A stretch of 37,039 nucleotides of DNA from Bacteroidales bacterium (GCA_016934055.1 JAFGTR010000050.1:1-37039), one strand, 5' to 3'; positions 27,188 through 36,127 are shown, counted from the first letter of the stretch. The notes: a model not told the origin generated them from the letters alone. Program-made: numbers and translations.

Positions 27188-27396
27188 TAGCCCGCATAAT
27201 TTCTTCTTGATGCTGTGAAACTCAACACTACAAAAATTGGAGTTTCGCTCAGTTTAATTCGAGCAGGCCATAATCCCGGCTTTGCCGGGAATCCCGATTA
27301 GTCGGGACGATGGAAACTCTACCTGAACTGGCGCCTCCACCCGTGTCAAAATGGGGTTTTTTCAACATTTGGAGAAATATATGCGGGTTTTTTTTT
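27188..27396 (+). ncRNA. ssrS: 6S RNA candidate
   Basis: A region of about 200 nt between zapA and rny folds into one long hairpin. CCCGCATA (27191-27198) pairs with TATGCGGG (27380-27387), and TTTCT/AGAAA extends the closing stem. Looser pairing and a large open middle follow, and CCAT/ATGG closes an apical part holding two hairpins (CCCGGC-TTT-GCCGGG and CCCGA/TCGGG). A run of nine T follows the stem. A long rod with a central bubble, next to zapA, is the 6S pattern; 6S RNA binds the housekeeping RNA polymerase. A frame open across it (27310-27558) is not a gene. I saw no convincing promoter; it may be processed from the zapA transcript. Confidence 0.68.
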
Positions 27397-27412
27397 AATA
27401 CAAATAAACCAT

Positions 27413-28978
27413 ATGGAGACAATTATATTAGCTGGTGTTTTAACCTTGCCTGTTTTGATTGCAGGCATGATCGCTTTTCTGACCGGAGGTATCCTGTCAT
27501 ATTTCTTGTGGAACCTGGCACAGGGAAAGAAAAAGGAAAAAATGATCCGGGAGGCTGAAGCAGAATCAGAAGTGATTAAAAAAGATAAGATACTGCAGGC
27601 CAAAGAAAAATTTTTACAACTCAAATCGGAACACGAAAAGTATATCAACGAGAAGAACAGTAAGATTGGCTTTACAGAATCAAAACTGCGGCAGAAAGAG
27701 TCTATGTTGTCACAGAAATGGGAAGAATATCAACGGTCAAAAAACGAAGTAGAGTCAATCCGTGAAAATCTGAATACTCAACTTCTTTTAATTGATAAGA
27801 AAAAGGAAGAGATTGAAAAGCTGCATAATCAGGAGGTGGAACAACTTGAAGCCATCTCGGGTCTTTCGGCTGATGAGGCTAAAAATCAGCTTGTTGAATC
27901 ACTTAAGGAGGAGGCCAAGAGTCATGCCATATCTTATGTAAATGAGATTATGGATGAGGCTAAGATGACAGCCGCACGCGAGGCAAAAAAGATAGTGGTG
28001 GAGACTATTCAGCGTGTTGCTTCGGAAACAGCCATTGAAAACTCTGTGACTGTCTTCAATATTGAAAGTGATGAAATCAAAGGACGTATTATCGGACGTG
28101 AGGGCAGAAATATCCGTGCCCTTGAAGCGGCCACAGGTGTAGAAATTGTTGTGGATGATACACCTGAAGCTATCATATTGTCCGCATTTGATCCTGTACG
28201 GCGTGAAATTGCCCGTTTAGCACTCCATCAACTTGTTACAGACGGCAGGATTCATCCTGCCCGCATTGAAGAAGTTGTTGAAAAGGTTAGAAAACAGGTG
28301 GAGGAAGAGATAGTGGAAGTCGGAAAAAGAACCACCATCGACCTGGGTATACACGGAATGCACCCTGAACTGGTCCGGCTGATCGGGAAAATGAAGTACC
28401 GTTCTTCATACGGTCAAAATCTTTTACAGCATTCGCGTGAAGTTGCCAATTTGTCAGCTATCATGGCCTCTGAACTGGGATTGAATCCGAAAATAGCAAA
28501 ACGTGCCGGTCTGCTCCATGATATCGGTAAGGTGCCTGACGATGAACCTGAACTTCCTCATGCTGTTTTTGGCATGAAACTGGCTGAAAAATATAAGGAG
28601 AAACCTGAGATATCCAATGCCATTGGTGCGCATCATGATGAAGTGGAGATGACAAGTCTTTTTGCTCCTATTGTGCAGGTGTGTGATGCCATATCAGGTG
28701 CGAGACCCGGAGCTCGCCGTGAAGTGGTGGAATCATATATCAAAAGACTTAAGGACCTTGAAGCCCTGGCACTTTCTTATCCCGGCGTTATGAAAACATA
28801 CGCTATACAGGCCGGCAGGGAACTCAGGGTGATTGTTGGAAGTGACAGAGTGACAGATAAAGAAGCCGATGGTCTCGCATTCGAAATAGCCAAGAAGATA
28901 CAGGATGAAATGACCTATCCGGGACAGGTGAAAATCACGGTGATCCGTGAGACACGGGCGGTAAGCTACGCTAAATAG
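27413..28978 (+). CDS. rny: Ribonuclease Y
   Basis: A 521-residue membrane-anchored endoribonuclease that starts decay of mRNA. Residues about 4-35 form the membrane anchor, about 40-200 a long charged coiled coil, about 205-275 the KH domain with [20 protein letters not shown], and about 330-430 the HD domain with [12 protein letters not shown]. All expected parts are present and length is normal. It starts 17 bp after the T-run of the 6S candidate and ends 15 bp before a convergent gene. Confidence 0.97.
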   Translation: METIILAGVLTLPVLIAGMIAFLTGGILSYFLWNLAQGKKKEKMIREAEAESEVIKKDKILQAKEKFLQLKSEHEKYINEKNSKIGFTESKLRQKESMLSQKWEEYQRSKNEVESIRENLNTQLLLIDKKKEEIEKLHNQEVEQLEAISGLSADEAKNQLVESLKEEAKSHAISYVNEIMDEAKMTAAREAKKIVVETIQRVASETAIENSVTVFNIESDEIKGRIIGREGRNIRALEAATGVEIVVDDTPEAIILSAFDPVRREIARLALHQLVTDGRIHPARIEEVVEKVRKQVEEEIVEVGKRTTIDLGIHGMHPELVRLIGKMKYRSSYGQNLLQHSREVANLSAIMASELGLNPKIAKRAGLLHDIGKVPDDEPELPHAVFGMKLAEKYKEKPEISNAIGAHHDEVEMTSLFAPIVQVCDAISGARPGARREVVESYIKRLKDLEALALSYPGVMKTYAIQAGRELRVIVGSDRVTDKEADGLAFEIAKKIQDEMTYPGQVKITVIRETRAVSYAK

Positions 28979-28990
28979 TCCCTTGTCCCT
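28979..28990. repeat. GGGACAA-type word in convergent gap (reverse orientation)
   Basis: TCCCTTGTCCCT directly after the rny stop codon contains a full and a partial reverse-complement copy of GGGACAA and fills most of the 15-bp gap to the next, convergent gene. Confidence 0.7.
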
Positions 28991-28993
28991 GAT

Positions 28994-29860
28994 TTATTCC
29001 GACACAACTGTCAGTAATTCTTTCAGCCCTGTGATCTTTTCCATGGCTCCGAGTTTTTCATATGAAAGAACAAGATTGTTGATGAGCCTGATTATAATAT
29101 CACGGTTCGAACAGGGTACATAAAATGTTTTTTGAGGCTTCAGCTGTTGCTGGGTTATAAAATAATCGATCTCCCTTCTGCCAAGCACTGCTCCTTTATT
29201 ATAAGGATTTATATAAAACAATATATCCTCTTCTTCATTTTCAGCATCATGAAGTCTGTATTCGTTCTTATAGGCCAGAATAAAGTTCTTGGGCAGGTTG
29301 ACGCCATATACAGGTAAGCCCAGCTTATAGGCAACAGAAAGATAGATGATGGCCAGTGAAATGGGATTTCCTTTCTTTGTCTCTATGACTTTATTGAGAT
29401 AACAGTTTTGAGGAGCATAGAAGTCTGAAGCATTCCGGGTATAATGATGGAGGTCAAAGATGATATAATTGAGTATCCTTATTTTTTCAAGAGCCGTGAG
29501 GTTATTATTGATTTCAAGCCATATGTCCTTCCGTATTGTCTCTATTTCCTGATTGATTTTTTCAAGACTGATATCAGGGTATTGGTACTGGGCAAGGAAA
29601 AAAGCTCCTTCGAGGATGTATTCAGCACCGGTATTGATCCAGCGGATAATATTCTCACGTGCTGTAGTGAACTGGATTTTCTGGATGATGTTTTCGAGTT
29701 TATCCTGTAAGTTTTCATCCAGCGTATTTTCCCATGCTTTTTCAAGTTCGGGCACAGCTTCAATGCCCCGCTTCAATAAAGTATCCGAAATCATGTTTAC
29801 AACCTCTTTATCAGGGTCATCAAGCAATGCGATGATCGCTTTAAGTTCATTCGGATCCAT
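28994..29860 (-). CDS. SirB1-family transglutaminase-like protein
   Basis: A 288-residue protein with an N-terminal helical part of HEAT-like appearance (about 1-70, LLDDPDKEVVNMISDTLLKRG) and a SirB1/transglutaminase-like domain. The domain contains NYIIFDLHHYTRNASDFYAPQNCYLNKVI and GNPISLAIIYLSVAYKLGLPVYGVNLPKNFIL. The usual catalytic Cys position of transglutaminases is taken by Ser/Ala in this family (here GNPISLA), so enzyme activity is doubtful. Function is not established. The frame opens at a TTG 15 nt earlier, but ATG at 29860 (MDPNELKAIIALLDDPD) fits relatives. Confidence 0.8.
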   Translation of the reverse strand: MDPNELKAIIALLDDPDKEVVNMISDTLLKRGIEAVPELEKAWENTLDENLQDKLENIIQKIQFTTARENIIRWINTGAEYILEGAFFLAQYQYPDISLEKINQEIETIRKDIWLEINNNLTALEKIRILNYIIFDLHHYTRNASDFYAPQNCYLNKVIETKKGNPISLAIIYLSVAYKLGLPVYGVNLPKNFILAYKNEYRLHDAENEEEDILFYINPYNKGAVLGRREIDYFITQQQLKPQKTFYVPCSNRDIIIRLINNLVLSYEKLGAMEKITGLKELLTVVSE

Positions 29861-30057
29861 AAGATGCTGTATCAATTACCTTTTGTAAAGTTAATAAAAC
29901 CGTACTGTTTTCAGTTATATTCCTTATTGTTTGTTTGGTTCATTGGTTATGAAAAATAACCTGCTAATACATAACAGAGACATGTAAATCTGTCTGTTTT
30001 TCTCCGGAAAAGTAAATTGTTTTATAAACATCGGTTATAAAAATACCTCTTCGTTTC

Positions 30058-30086
30058 TTGTAAATGATGAAAGTTTTATACTTTTG
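30058..30086 (+). promoter_or_regulatory. Bacteroidota-type promoter of the DUF4293 gene
   Basis: TTG at 30058-30060, an 18-bp spacer, and TACTTTTG at 30079-30086 match TTG-N17/23-TAnnTTTG. The predicted leader is about 12 nt before the start codon at 30104. Confidence 0.65.
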
Positions 30087-30103
30087 AAAAAACCAAAAAA
30101 GCA

Positions 30104-30574
30104 ATGATTCAACGCGTACAATCCATATATCTCTTACTTGTTGTGGTATTAATGTCTTTCCTGATTTTTAAACCCTTTGCTGAAATTGCATTACAGGATG
30201 GTCAGGTGGTTGTCTTTCACAGTTATGCAGTAAAGAAATTTATTACAGAGGAACATTCTGAGATATTAATCCGGAGCCTTCCTGTCGTTATCATGATTTG
30301 CCTGATCGGATTGATCAGTTTCATGAATATTTTTCAGTTTAACCGCAGAATTTTCCAGATGAGGGTTTGTGTTCTCAATATGTTGCTGATGGCAGGCCTT
30401 ATGATTCTCATGTTTTATTATTACCTGGTGGTAAAAAGTGCGGTTGGGGTTGAACGACATGCATTTAAGCTGCCGTTGATTTTTCCTGTTATTGGAATTA
30501 TCCTCACTTTACTGGCTTACCGGAAAATTCATGAGGATGAGATGCTGGTTCAATCGTATAACCGTTTACGCTGA
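30104..30574 (+). CDS. DUF4293 family membrane protein
   Basis: A 156-residue inner-membrane protein with four hydrophobic helices (about 7-28, 58-76, 86-107 and 117-137) and short loops. The start MIQRVQSIYLLLVVVLMS is the hallmark of DUF4293, a family found in Bacteroidota with no known function. It is a lone gene with a good promoter, and it ends 3 bp before the convergent pyrI stop. Confidence 0.85.
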   Translation: MIQRVQSIYLLLVVVLMSFLIFKPFAEIALQDGQVVVFHSYAVKKFITEEHSEILIRSLPVVIMICLIGLISFMNIFQFNRRIFQMRVCVLNMLLMAGLMILMFYYYLVVKSAVGVERHAFKLPLIFPVIGIILTLLAYRKIHEDEMLVQSYNRLR

Positions 30575-30577
30575 TTA

Positions 30578-31033
30578 TCAGATCACCTGCATATTATCCT
30601 GATCTGTGATTTTTTCACAATACAGGCATTTAAGCTTCACTTCTTTTTTTGATACAACTTTAAATTTTGTGACTATCTTTTCGCTGTTGGTGATACATTT
30701 CGGATTCATGCATTTAACAATGCCAATAATATCATCGGGGATTTCAACCACTCTTTTTTCAACAACATCATAGTTTTTTATTATGTTAAGTTTAGCCTGA
30801 GGGGCAACAAGGGCTATCTTGTTAATGTCTTTATCAGGGAAAAAAACATCTGAAAGCTTTACAATGGCTTTTTTCCCGATTTTTTTGCTGTGCAGGTTAG
30901 TGCCCAGTGTCATCTGGGTGTCAAGTTTGTCAAGTCCGAGAATGGCAATGACTTTAAAAAATGCTTTGGGTGGTATGTGATCGATGACTGTGCCGTTTTC
31001 GATAGCACTGACTTCGAGAATTTTATCTTTCAT
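30578..31033 (-). CDS. pyrI: Aspartate carbamoyltransferase regulatory chain
   Basis: A 151-residue PyrI. The N-terminal nucleotide-binding domain has NGTVIDHIPPKAFFKVIAILGL; the C-terminal zinc domain has Cys108 and Cys113 (CMNPKC) and Cys136 and Cys139 (CLYC), all four ligands present. It binds the catalytic PyrB chains and gives feedback control by CTP and ATP. pyrB lies upstream on the same strand, but with a gap of 227 bp rather than the near-overlap seen in enterobacteria. Confidence 0.96.
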   Translation of the reverse strand: MKDKILEVSAIENGTVIDHIPPKAFFKVIAILGLDKLDTQMTLGTNLHSKKIGKKAIVKLSDVFFPDKDINKIALVAPQAKLNIIKNYDVVEKRVVEIPDDIIGIVKCMNPKCITNSEKIVTKFKVVSKKEVKLKCLYCEKITDQDNMQVI

Positions 31034-31094
31034 ATCGTTTGTTTTTAATGGTTATGTATTTAGTTCAAGTTTTCAGTTATGAAATTCTTAATAA

Positions 31095-31220
31095 GATTTA
31101 AGAACTAAGAATGACGATTCTTGATTTAAGAAGGGTAAGTCTGAGGTTTGTAAAGTATTGATGATAATGTTATGCATTTTACTTCTTGAATCTTAAATCG
31201 TTATTCTTCAATCATAAATC
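31095..31220. repeat. Imperfect 39-bp inverted repeat between pyrB and pyrI
   Basis: 31095-31133 and the reverse complement of 31182-31220 match at about 30 of 39 positions, with shared words such as GATTTA, AAGAAT, ACGATT and AAGAAG. Transcribed from the pyrB side, it would form a long hairpin with a loop of about 48 nt. It may be a decayed MITE-like insertion or a structured RNA. The 227-bp gap holds no gene. Confidence 0.55.
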
Positions 31221-31260
31221 TATTTAAACAATAGTTTTTATAAATAGCAACTTATGGTAT

Positions 31261-32169
31261 TCAGTTGACATCAAGAATGGAGCTGATGATGGCCTGTCGT
31301 ATGAAAACCCCGTTTAGGGCCTGGGTGAAATAATAGGCTTTGGGATTAATATCAACATCCTGCTCTATTTCGTTTACTCGTGGCAGAGGATGGAGGATTT
31401 TCAGGTTTTCTTTAGTGTTGGTCAGCATCTTATTTTTCAGCACATAGGCATTTTTTGTTCTTTCATATTCAATTGGGTCGGAAAACCGTTCTTTCTGAAC
31501 GCGTGTCATATATATGATGTCGGCTTCAGCGATGATATCAGTGAAATCTTTATGTTCGTGATACTTAAGCCCGAGAGATCGCAGGAGGATCTTGTATTCC
31601 TCCGGCATTTTGAGTTCTTCAGGTGAAATAAAATGGAAGGTTGTGTTGAACTGTGACATGGCCATAAGCAGTGAATGTACGGTACGTCCGTATTTCAGGT
31701 CTCCTACTATAAACAGGGTAAGATTATCAAGTTTGCCTTGTGTTTTTTTAATTGAATACAGGTCGAGCAGTGTTTGTGTCGGATGCTGGTTGGCTCCGTC
31801 ACCGGCATTTATTACGGGAACACTGGATATTTCACTGGCAAAACGTGCACTCCCTTCCAATGGATGTCGCATGACTATAAGATCGCAGTAATTGCTGACA
31901 ATTTTAATGGTATCATACAATGTTTCCCCTTTTGTGACACTCGATGAACCGGAGTCACTGAATCCTATGATCCGCCCGCCCATCTTGTTTATGGCACTTT
32001 CAAAACTAAGCCGTGTTCGGGTTGAAGGTTCAAAAAACAGATTGGCGATCACTTTGCCGGTAAGCAAATTACGCACAGGCTTGCGTTCGTATTCCTCAGC
32101 CAGCGAAAGGATTTTCATGTATTCACTTTTGCTGAAATCGGTAATAGAGACCAGACTTTTGTTTTTCAT
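31261..32169 (-). CDS. pyrB: Aspartate carbamoyltransferase catalytic chain
   Basis: A 302-residue PyrB that makes N-carbamoyl-aspartate in pyrimidine synthesis. Carbamoyl phosphate contacts are in [11 protein letters not shown] (Ser49-Thr52), with further active-site segments [20 protein letters not shown] and HPLPRVNEI. Length is normal for the catalytic chain. It lies 33 bp after the YigZ-type gene on the minus strand and upstream of pyrI, so it is probably expressed with both or with pyrI only. Confidence 0.97.
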   Translation of the reverse strand: MKNKSLVSITDFSKSEYMKILSLAEEYERKPVRNLLTGKVIANLFFEPSTRTRLSFESAINKMGGRIIGFSDSGSSSVTKGETLYDTIKIVSNYCDLIVMRHPLEGSARFASEISSVPVINAGDGANQHPTQTLLDLYSIKKTQGKLDNLTLFIVGDLKYGRTVHSLLMAMSQFNTTFHFISPEELKMPEEYKILLRSLGLKYHEHKDFTDIIAEADIIYMTRVQKERFSDPIEYERTKNAYVLKNKMLTNTKENLKILHPLPRVNEIEQDVDINPKAYYFTQALNGVFIRQAIISSILDVN

Positions 32170-32202
32170 TCGTTTATGGTTTTGCAGATTCGTTATACCT
32201 GG

Positions 32203-32823
32203 TTATGTTTTTAACCGGACCTCACCGATTTCATTGCATATCATTCCATCCAGTAAGGCCAGTTTATTCTTAAAACGTTCAAGACTGCTCCTTGGAATAT
32301 TTACGGTAAGAGCACAGGTATTATCGTACACCTGATCAGTGAAAATGACACCCTCATCTTTGAGGATCTTCATAGCTCCGTTCAGCGAAGCATACGGAAA
32401 AGTCAGCCTGCAGATGATACCTGCCTGTTTTTCAATGATGGATGCATTGTTTATCATTTGAGCTGCTGCAGTCCTGTAAGCATTTATCAGTCCGCCGGTT
32501 CCCAGCAATGTGCCTCCGAAATATCTGACAACAACAATCAGGACGTCAGTAAGGGCGTTTGAAACGATCTGCCCGTATATCGGTTTCCCTGCTGTTCCTG
32601 AAGGTTCACCATCATCATATGTGCGGTACCTGAATGGATGGTGACCGATCCGCCAGGCATAACAATGATGCCTGGCATCGTGATATTCTTTCCGGATTGA
32701 AGTGATAATGGATTTGATGGTTGTCTCATCTGTGACCGGAAAACCAAATGCGAGGAATTTGCTTCCTCTCTCCTTGTATTGTCCTTCTGACCTTCCTGCA
32801 ATCGTTTTAAAAGTGTTTTTCAC
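32203..32823 (-). CDS. YigZ/IMPACT family protein
   Basis: A 206-residue protein of the YigZ/IMPACT (UPF0029) family. The N-terminal domain has GSKFLAFGFPV, HHCYAWRIG, DDGEPSGTAGKPIYGQI and VVRYFGGTLLGTGGLINAYRTAA; the C-terminal part is the usual ferredoxin-like domain of about 60 residues. Bacterial members have no settled role; eukaryotic IMPACT acts on the Gcn1-Gcn2 pathway. It sits between dnaA, from which it is separated by a terminator, and pyrB. Confidence 0.92.
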   Translation of the reverse strand: MKNTFKTIAGRSEGQYKERGSKFLAFGFPVTDETTIKSIITSIRKEYHDARHHCYAWRIGHHPFRYRTYDDGEPSGTAGKPIYGQIVSNALTDVLIVVVRYFGGTLLGTGGLINAYRTAAAQMINNASIIEKQAGIICRLTFPYASLNGAMKILKDEGVIFTDQVYDNTCALTVNIPRSSLERFKNKLALLDGMICNEIGEVRLKT

Positions 32824-32846
32824 AGGTTAAACAGATGATTGGCGGA

Positions 32847-32873
32847 TAAAAAAAAGGCTCATTGCTGAACCTC
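32847..32873 (-). terminator. Rho-independent terminator after dnaA
   Basis: On the minus strand AGGTTCA, loop GCAA, TGAGCCT (one G-U pair), followed by eight T's, starts 3 bp past the dnaA stop codon. It suggests dnaA is transcribed apart from the yigZ-pyrB-pyrI genes downstream. Confidence 0.85.
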
Positions 32874-32875
32874 TT

Positions 32876-34297
32876 TCAAAACTTTAATTTCTTTTCTATT
32901 TCTTCAATCTGATTTTTAAATTGCTTATCGGTTTCTATCAGGTTATTAACCGTTTTACAGGCATGAAGCACTGTGGCATGATCTTTTCCTCCGATCTGCA
33001 GGCCAATGGTGGCCAGTGAGGATTTTGTGAGATTTTTGGAAAAGAACATGGCAACCTGCCTGGCCTGTACGATCTCACGCTTGCGTGTTTTCGACTGAAG
33101 AGAGTCGGATGGCACATCAAAATAATTGCACACTACTTTTTGTATATAATCGATGGAGACCTCACGCTTTGTATTTTTTATCAGCTTGTCGATCATTTCT
33201 TTGGCCAGGGAGAGCGTAATTTCTTTTTTGTTCAGCGTACTCTGAGCCAGCAATGAGATAAGTGCTCCTTCGAGTTCCCTTACATTATCAGTGATATGTG
33301 TAGCAATATACTCAATGACCTCAGGTGGTAATAATATGCCGTCTTTATAAATCTTTTGCTCCAGTATGGCTACCCTTGTTTCAAAATCGGGCACCTGAAG
33401 GTCAGCTGAAAGTCCCCATTTAAAACGGCTTAACAGGCGCTGTTCAAGACCCTGCAATTCCACAGGAGGTTTATCTGATGTTAATATTAATTGTTTGCCT
33501 GATTGATGCAAATGATTGAAAATGTGGAAGAAGATATCCTGTGTCTTTTCCTTACCGGCAAATTCATGCACATCATCAATCACAAGTACGTCAATCATCT
33601 GATAAAAATGCAGGAAGTCATTTTTTGTGTTGTTGCGGATGGCTTCAACAAACTGGGTCTGAAATCTGTTGGCCGGAACATAAAGAACGGTCTTGTCAGG
33701 AAATTTATCTTTTATTTCTATGCCGATAGCCTGTGCCAGATGCGTTTTCCCGAGACCCGATTCACCATATATCAGCAAGGGATTGAAAGCAGTGCCTCCC
33801 GGATTGTTGGCAACAGCATATCCTGCTGAACGGGCCAGCCTGTTACATTCACCTTCCACAAAATTTTCGAAAGAATATTCCGGATTTAGCCGGGGATCAA
33901 TGTTCATCTTCTTGATGCCCGGAATAATGAACGGATTTTTTATGGTGTTTTCATCAATATTGAGAGGAACATTAACAGGATTGTTTTTTATCTCTATCTG
34001 ATTTTTAGCCGGGAGTTTAACAGTATAAGGCCTGGTGTTTGAAAAACCCGGATTTTCCATAACAATACTGTATTCAAGCTTGGCGTCATAACCCAGTTCT
34101 TTGCGGAGTGTTTTACTGATAATATCAATATATTTCTCTTCGAGATACTCATAAAAAAAAGGGCTTGGAACCTGGATGGTCAGTATTTTGTTTTCTAATC
34201 TCAGTGGTACAATGGGCTCAAACCAAGTCCTAAAACTGATAGACGGAACATTGTCCTTGATAACTTGAAGGCAATTATTCCATAATTCTTTGTGCAT
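32876..34297 (-). CDS. dnaA: Chromosomal replication initiator protein DnaA
   Basis: A 473-residue DnaA. Domain I (about 1-80) starts with WNNCLQVIKDNVPSISFRTWFEP; the AAA+ domain has the Walker A loop GESGLGKTHL (178-187), Walker B VLVIDDVHEF and sensor LTSDKPP; domain IV ends with the DNA-binding signature KDHATVLHACKTV (438-450). All parts are intact. Unlike many bacteria, no dnaN, recF or gyrB is adjacent. The region upstream is very AT-rich, a possible origin, but I found no consensus DnaA boxes there. Confidence 0.98.
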   Translation of the reverse strand: MHKELWNNCLQVIKDNVPSISFRTWFEPIVPLRLENKILTIQVPSPFFYEYLEEKYIDIISKTLRKELGYDAKLEYSIVMENPGFSNTRPYTVKLPAKNQIEIKNNPVNVPLNIDENTIKNPFIIPGIKKMNIDPRLNPEYSFENFVEGECNRLARSAGYAVANNPGGTAFNPLLIYGESGLGKTHLAQAIGIEIKDKFPDKTVLYVPANRFQTQFVEAIRNNTKNDFLHFYQMIDVLVIDDVHEFAGKEKTQDIFFHIFNHLHQSGKQLILTSDKPPVELQGLEQRLLSRFKWGLSADLQVPDFETRVAILEQKIYKDGILLPPEVIEYIATHITDNVRELEGALISLLAQSTLNKKEITLSLAKEMIDKLIKNTKREVSIDYIQKVVCNYFDVPSDSLQSKTRKREIVQARQVAMFFSKNLTKSSLATIGLQIGGKDHATVLHACKTVNNLIETDKQFKNQIEEIEKKLKF

Positions 34298-34339
34298 AAA
34301 TCTATCTAATTTAGCTTTAGGTGAATAGAAATTATTGTG

Positions 34340-34610
34340 ATGTGTTGTTTTCTATTAGCAAGATTGTGAAAAAAAACAATAAAAAAAAATCATTTTTCGC
34401 TTGATTTTTTTAAAAAAATTCTATCAATGTTTGTTTCAACAGGTTGAAATTTTAAAAAAAAAAATTTTTTATAATGCGCAGTATATCAAAGTATTAAGTA
34501 TATTTTAAAATTAAAAAATTGTTACAGTGTTGTTTAGTTTATTTCATTTGAATGAAACATTAATGAAATATGCTTTTAATGTGTAAAATGATTTTAAAGA
34601 CAATGAAAAA
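34340..34610. other. AT-rich region upstream of dnaA, possible unwinding element
   Basis: This part of the 472-bp gap between dnaA and the DUF3788 gene is dominated by A and T tracts (for example at 34379-34392 and 34453-34471), far more so than the rest of the window. It holds no gene. AT-rich DNA beside dnaA is where many bacteria keep oriC, but I find no TTATCCACA box or close cluster, only isolated partial matches (TGTTGATAA near 35199). It could equally be an upstream control region of dnaA. Confidence 0.25.
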
Positions 34611-34615
34611 CTATT

Positions 34616-34789
34616 TTAATGGCTGCTAACTTCAATTTGTACTGTGGCTGAGGTATTAATCCTCGTGAGCGGACAGGTCGGTAAGTGGTATTTTTTTAGC
34701 TCTTTTGCCCGGAAGAACTTACCGGCATTGGTGTAGATAAATTCGAGGTCTTGTTTAAAAAGTAAAGGGTTAATGAAGCAACTTAATTT
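34616..34789 (-). pseudogene. Orphan open frame, possible gene remnant
   Basis: A 57-codon frame on the minus strand with no ATG, GTG or TTG start. It ends in a TAA and has gene-like codon choice, unlike the AT-rich DNA beside it. The peptide includes EFIYTNAGKFFRAKELKKYH and CPLTRINTSATVQIEV. I could not recognise a family. It overlaps the last 20 bp of the DUF3788 gene in another frame. It may be the tail of a decayed gene or chance. A 10-bp inverted repeat (34677-34686/34717-34726) lies inside. Confidence 0.25.
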
Positions 34790-35189
34790 TTATCAGTTTT
34801 TTTATCAACTCCATTTCCTTTTCACCGTTCACCTCAACCTGGAATGACCGGTCTTCTTCATAGGTCTTGGCATGCAATATGCGTTGCCGTATTTCTTCAG
34901 GCAGATCAGATTCTTTGGCAGCATTAACAGCTTTTTCCCCATATACAAACAAAACAGTAAAGAACCGTTTATTGGGGAACAAATACAATATAGTTCTGTC
35001 ATTATGGCTCATCAGCAATGTCCATCCTGATGCTTTTCCATAGTTTTTCCATGTTTCTGATACTGGTGAAACATGATCGCGGAAAAACTGTATGCGGTCA
35101 ATCCACTGGATATAACACTTGCCCAATGCATCCATGATCTCGGATTTCGAGGGAGGATGTGATTTATCGTTGAACAGGCTCAGGGACAT
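34770..35189 (-). CDS. DUF3788 domain-containing protein
   Basis: A 139-residue cytoplasmic protein of the DUF3788 family: WKNYGKASGWTLLMSHNDRTILYLFPNKRFFTVLFVYGEKAV is the conserved core, and a helical C-terminus follows. The family has no established function. It appears to be a lone gene, with a long low-complexity region upstream (35190-35480) that lacks an obvious promoter. The call rests on pattern recognition of the core segment. Confidence 0.78.
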   Translation of the reverse strand: MSLSLFNDKSHPPSKSEIMDALGKCYIQWIDRIQFFRDHVSPVSETWKNYGKASGWTLLMSHNDRTILYLFPNKRFFTVLFVYGEKAVNAAKESDLPEEIRQRILHAKTYEEDRSFQVEVNGEKEMELIKKLIKIKLLH

Positions 35190-35211
35190 GGGGTGTTATG
35201 TTGATAAAGTT

Positions 35212-35480
35212 GTAATGGTTGTATGTTGTTGTGGTTGTAGGTCTGTCTTCTGGTCTTCTGGTCCCTAAGTCTCTTAGTTCCTTAGTCTCCAGGTCTCCTG
35301 GTCTTCTGGTCTGCTGGTCAAGAAGGCTGTTAGGTTGTTAGGCTGTTGGTCGTAAAGTTTGTAATCTTCTTTGTTCTTGACTCTAGTTCTTGACACTTGG
35401 TTCTCAGTTCTTTGATCTTTGTTCTTTTTTCTTGCTTTTTGCCTGTCTGTCGGCAGGTTGTGGTTGTGCGTCAAAGGTTG
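35212..35480. repeat. Low-complexity octamer-rich region (CTTCTGGT family)
   Basis: Most of the 427-bp gap between two divergent genes. It starts with 9-mer-like TGTTGTGGTTG words, then a run of about nine octamers at 35248-35320 (CTTCTGGT, CTCTTAGT, CTCCAGGT, CTGCTGGT). It then decays into related T/G/C-rich words and a CCTG...CGGCAGG palindrome at 35441-35460. The plus strand is strikingly poor in A. Frames that span it are repeat artefacts. The remaining 35481-35616 shows nothing certain. Confidence 0.85.
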
Positions 35481-35616
35481 TTGGTTGTGTGTAATGCACT
35501 GTATCTGGTTTATTTCCGCTTGACCTCTTATCAAAGTTAAGATAAATATTGTCATCAAACCCCATGTATTGGTAAAAAAAATATTTCATTTTACCGTCCT
35601 TGCCGTATATACAGGC

Positions 35617-36006
35617 ATGAGCATAAACAAAAAAGAATTTATTGCGAATCTTGATTCAGTGCTGGAACTTTTCAGACAATTCAAGGAAAGGATGATCAGA
35701 AACAATACTGGCGTTGATCATACCTTTATTCGTAATTTCGATGAGATAATACACAACTACCAGATTATTCGGGAGGAAATTCCTGAGGAACTGGTTTCAA
35801 AATTCGGTATGCCTATCCAGGTTATGGCCCTGCAGCTCATTGAACAATTAAGGAAAGAGCTGGAATGGCAGCAAAGGGACAACCAAAAACAGAAAATGAA
35901 ACAAAGCATTGATGATCTTTTAAAAAATCCGTCAATTTCTGAACCTGAAATTAATGCTCTGCTTGATAAGCGTATTGAAATAATGAAAAAGGATACAGCC
36001 TGTTGA
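35617..36006 (+). CDS. Small helical protein of unknown function
   Basis: A 129-residue protein I do not recognise. It is charged and predicted mostly helical by eye, with a Gln/Lys-rich stretch (LEWQQRDNQKQKMKQS) near residues 82-97 and a single Cys at the very end. No signal peptide or membrane segment is seen. I use the ATG at 35617 (MSINKKEFIANLDSVLEL); an upstream TTG at 35569 would add an unlikely hydrophobic leader. It faces the DUF2179 gene, with a MITE-like element between them. Confidence 0.68.
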   Translation: MSINKKEFIANLDSVLELFRQFKERMIRNNTGVDHTFIRNFDEIIHNYQIIREEIPEELVSKFGMPIQVMALQLIEQLRKELEWQQRDNQKQKMKQSIDDLLKNPSISEPEINALLDKRIEIMKKDTAC

Positions 36007-36127
36007 ACGACTAATATGCCTGTTTGCATATCATTTTGCCAACATTACTTTGTTTCTGACATTTTACGGGTTAACAATTCATCAGAGTTGTGACTGATTA
36101 GAAAACAGTCCGGCCTGAAAAATGAAA

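Noticed and set aside
27310..27558. 82-residue plus-strand frame between zapA and rny
   Set aside because: It runs through the 6S RNA candidate and into rny in another frame; its composition is not protein-like.
30585..30613. Inverted repeat CAGATCA/TGATCTG at the DUF4293-pyrI junction as a terminator
   Set aside because: It lies within the end of pyrI and no T-run follows on either strand.
35274..35558. 94-residue minus-strand open frame across the octamer region
   Set aside because: It is made of repeat words and low-complexity residues, has no family signal, and overlaps the upstream region of a better gene.
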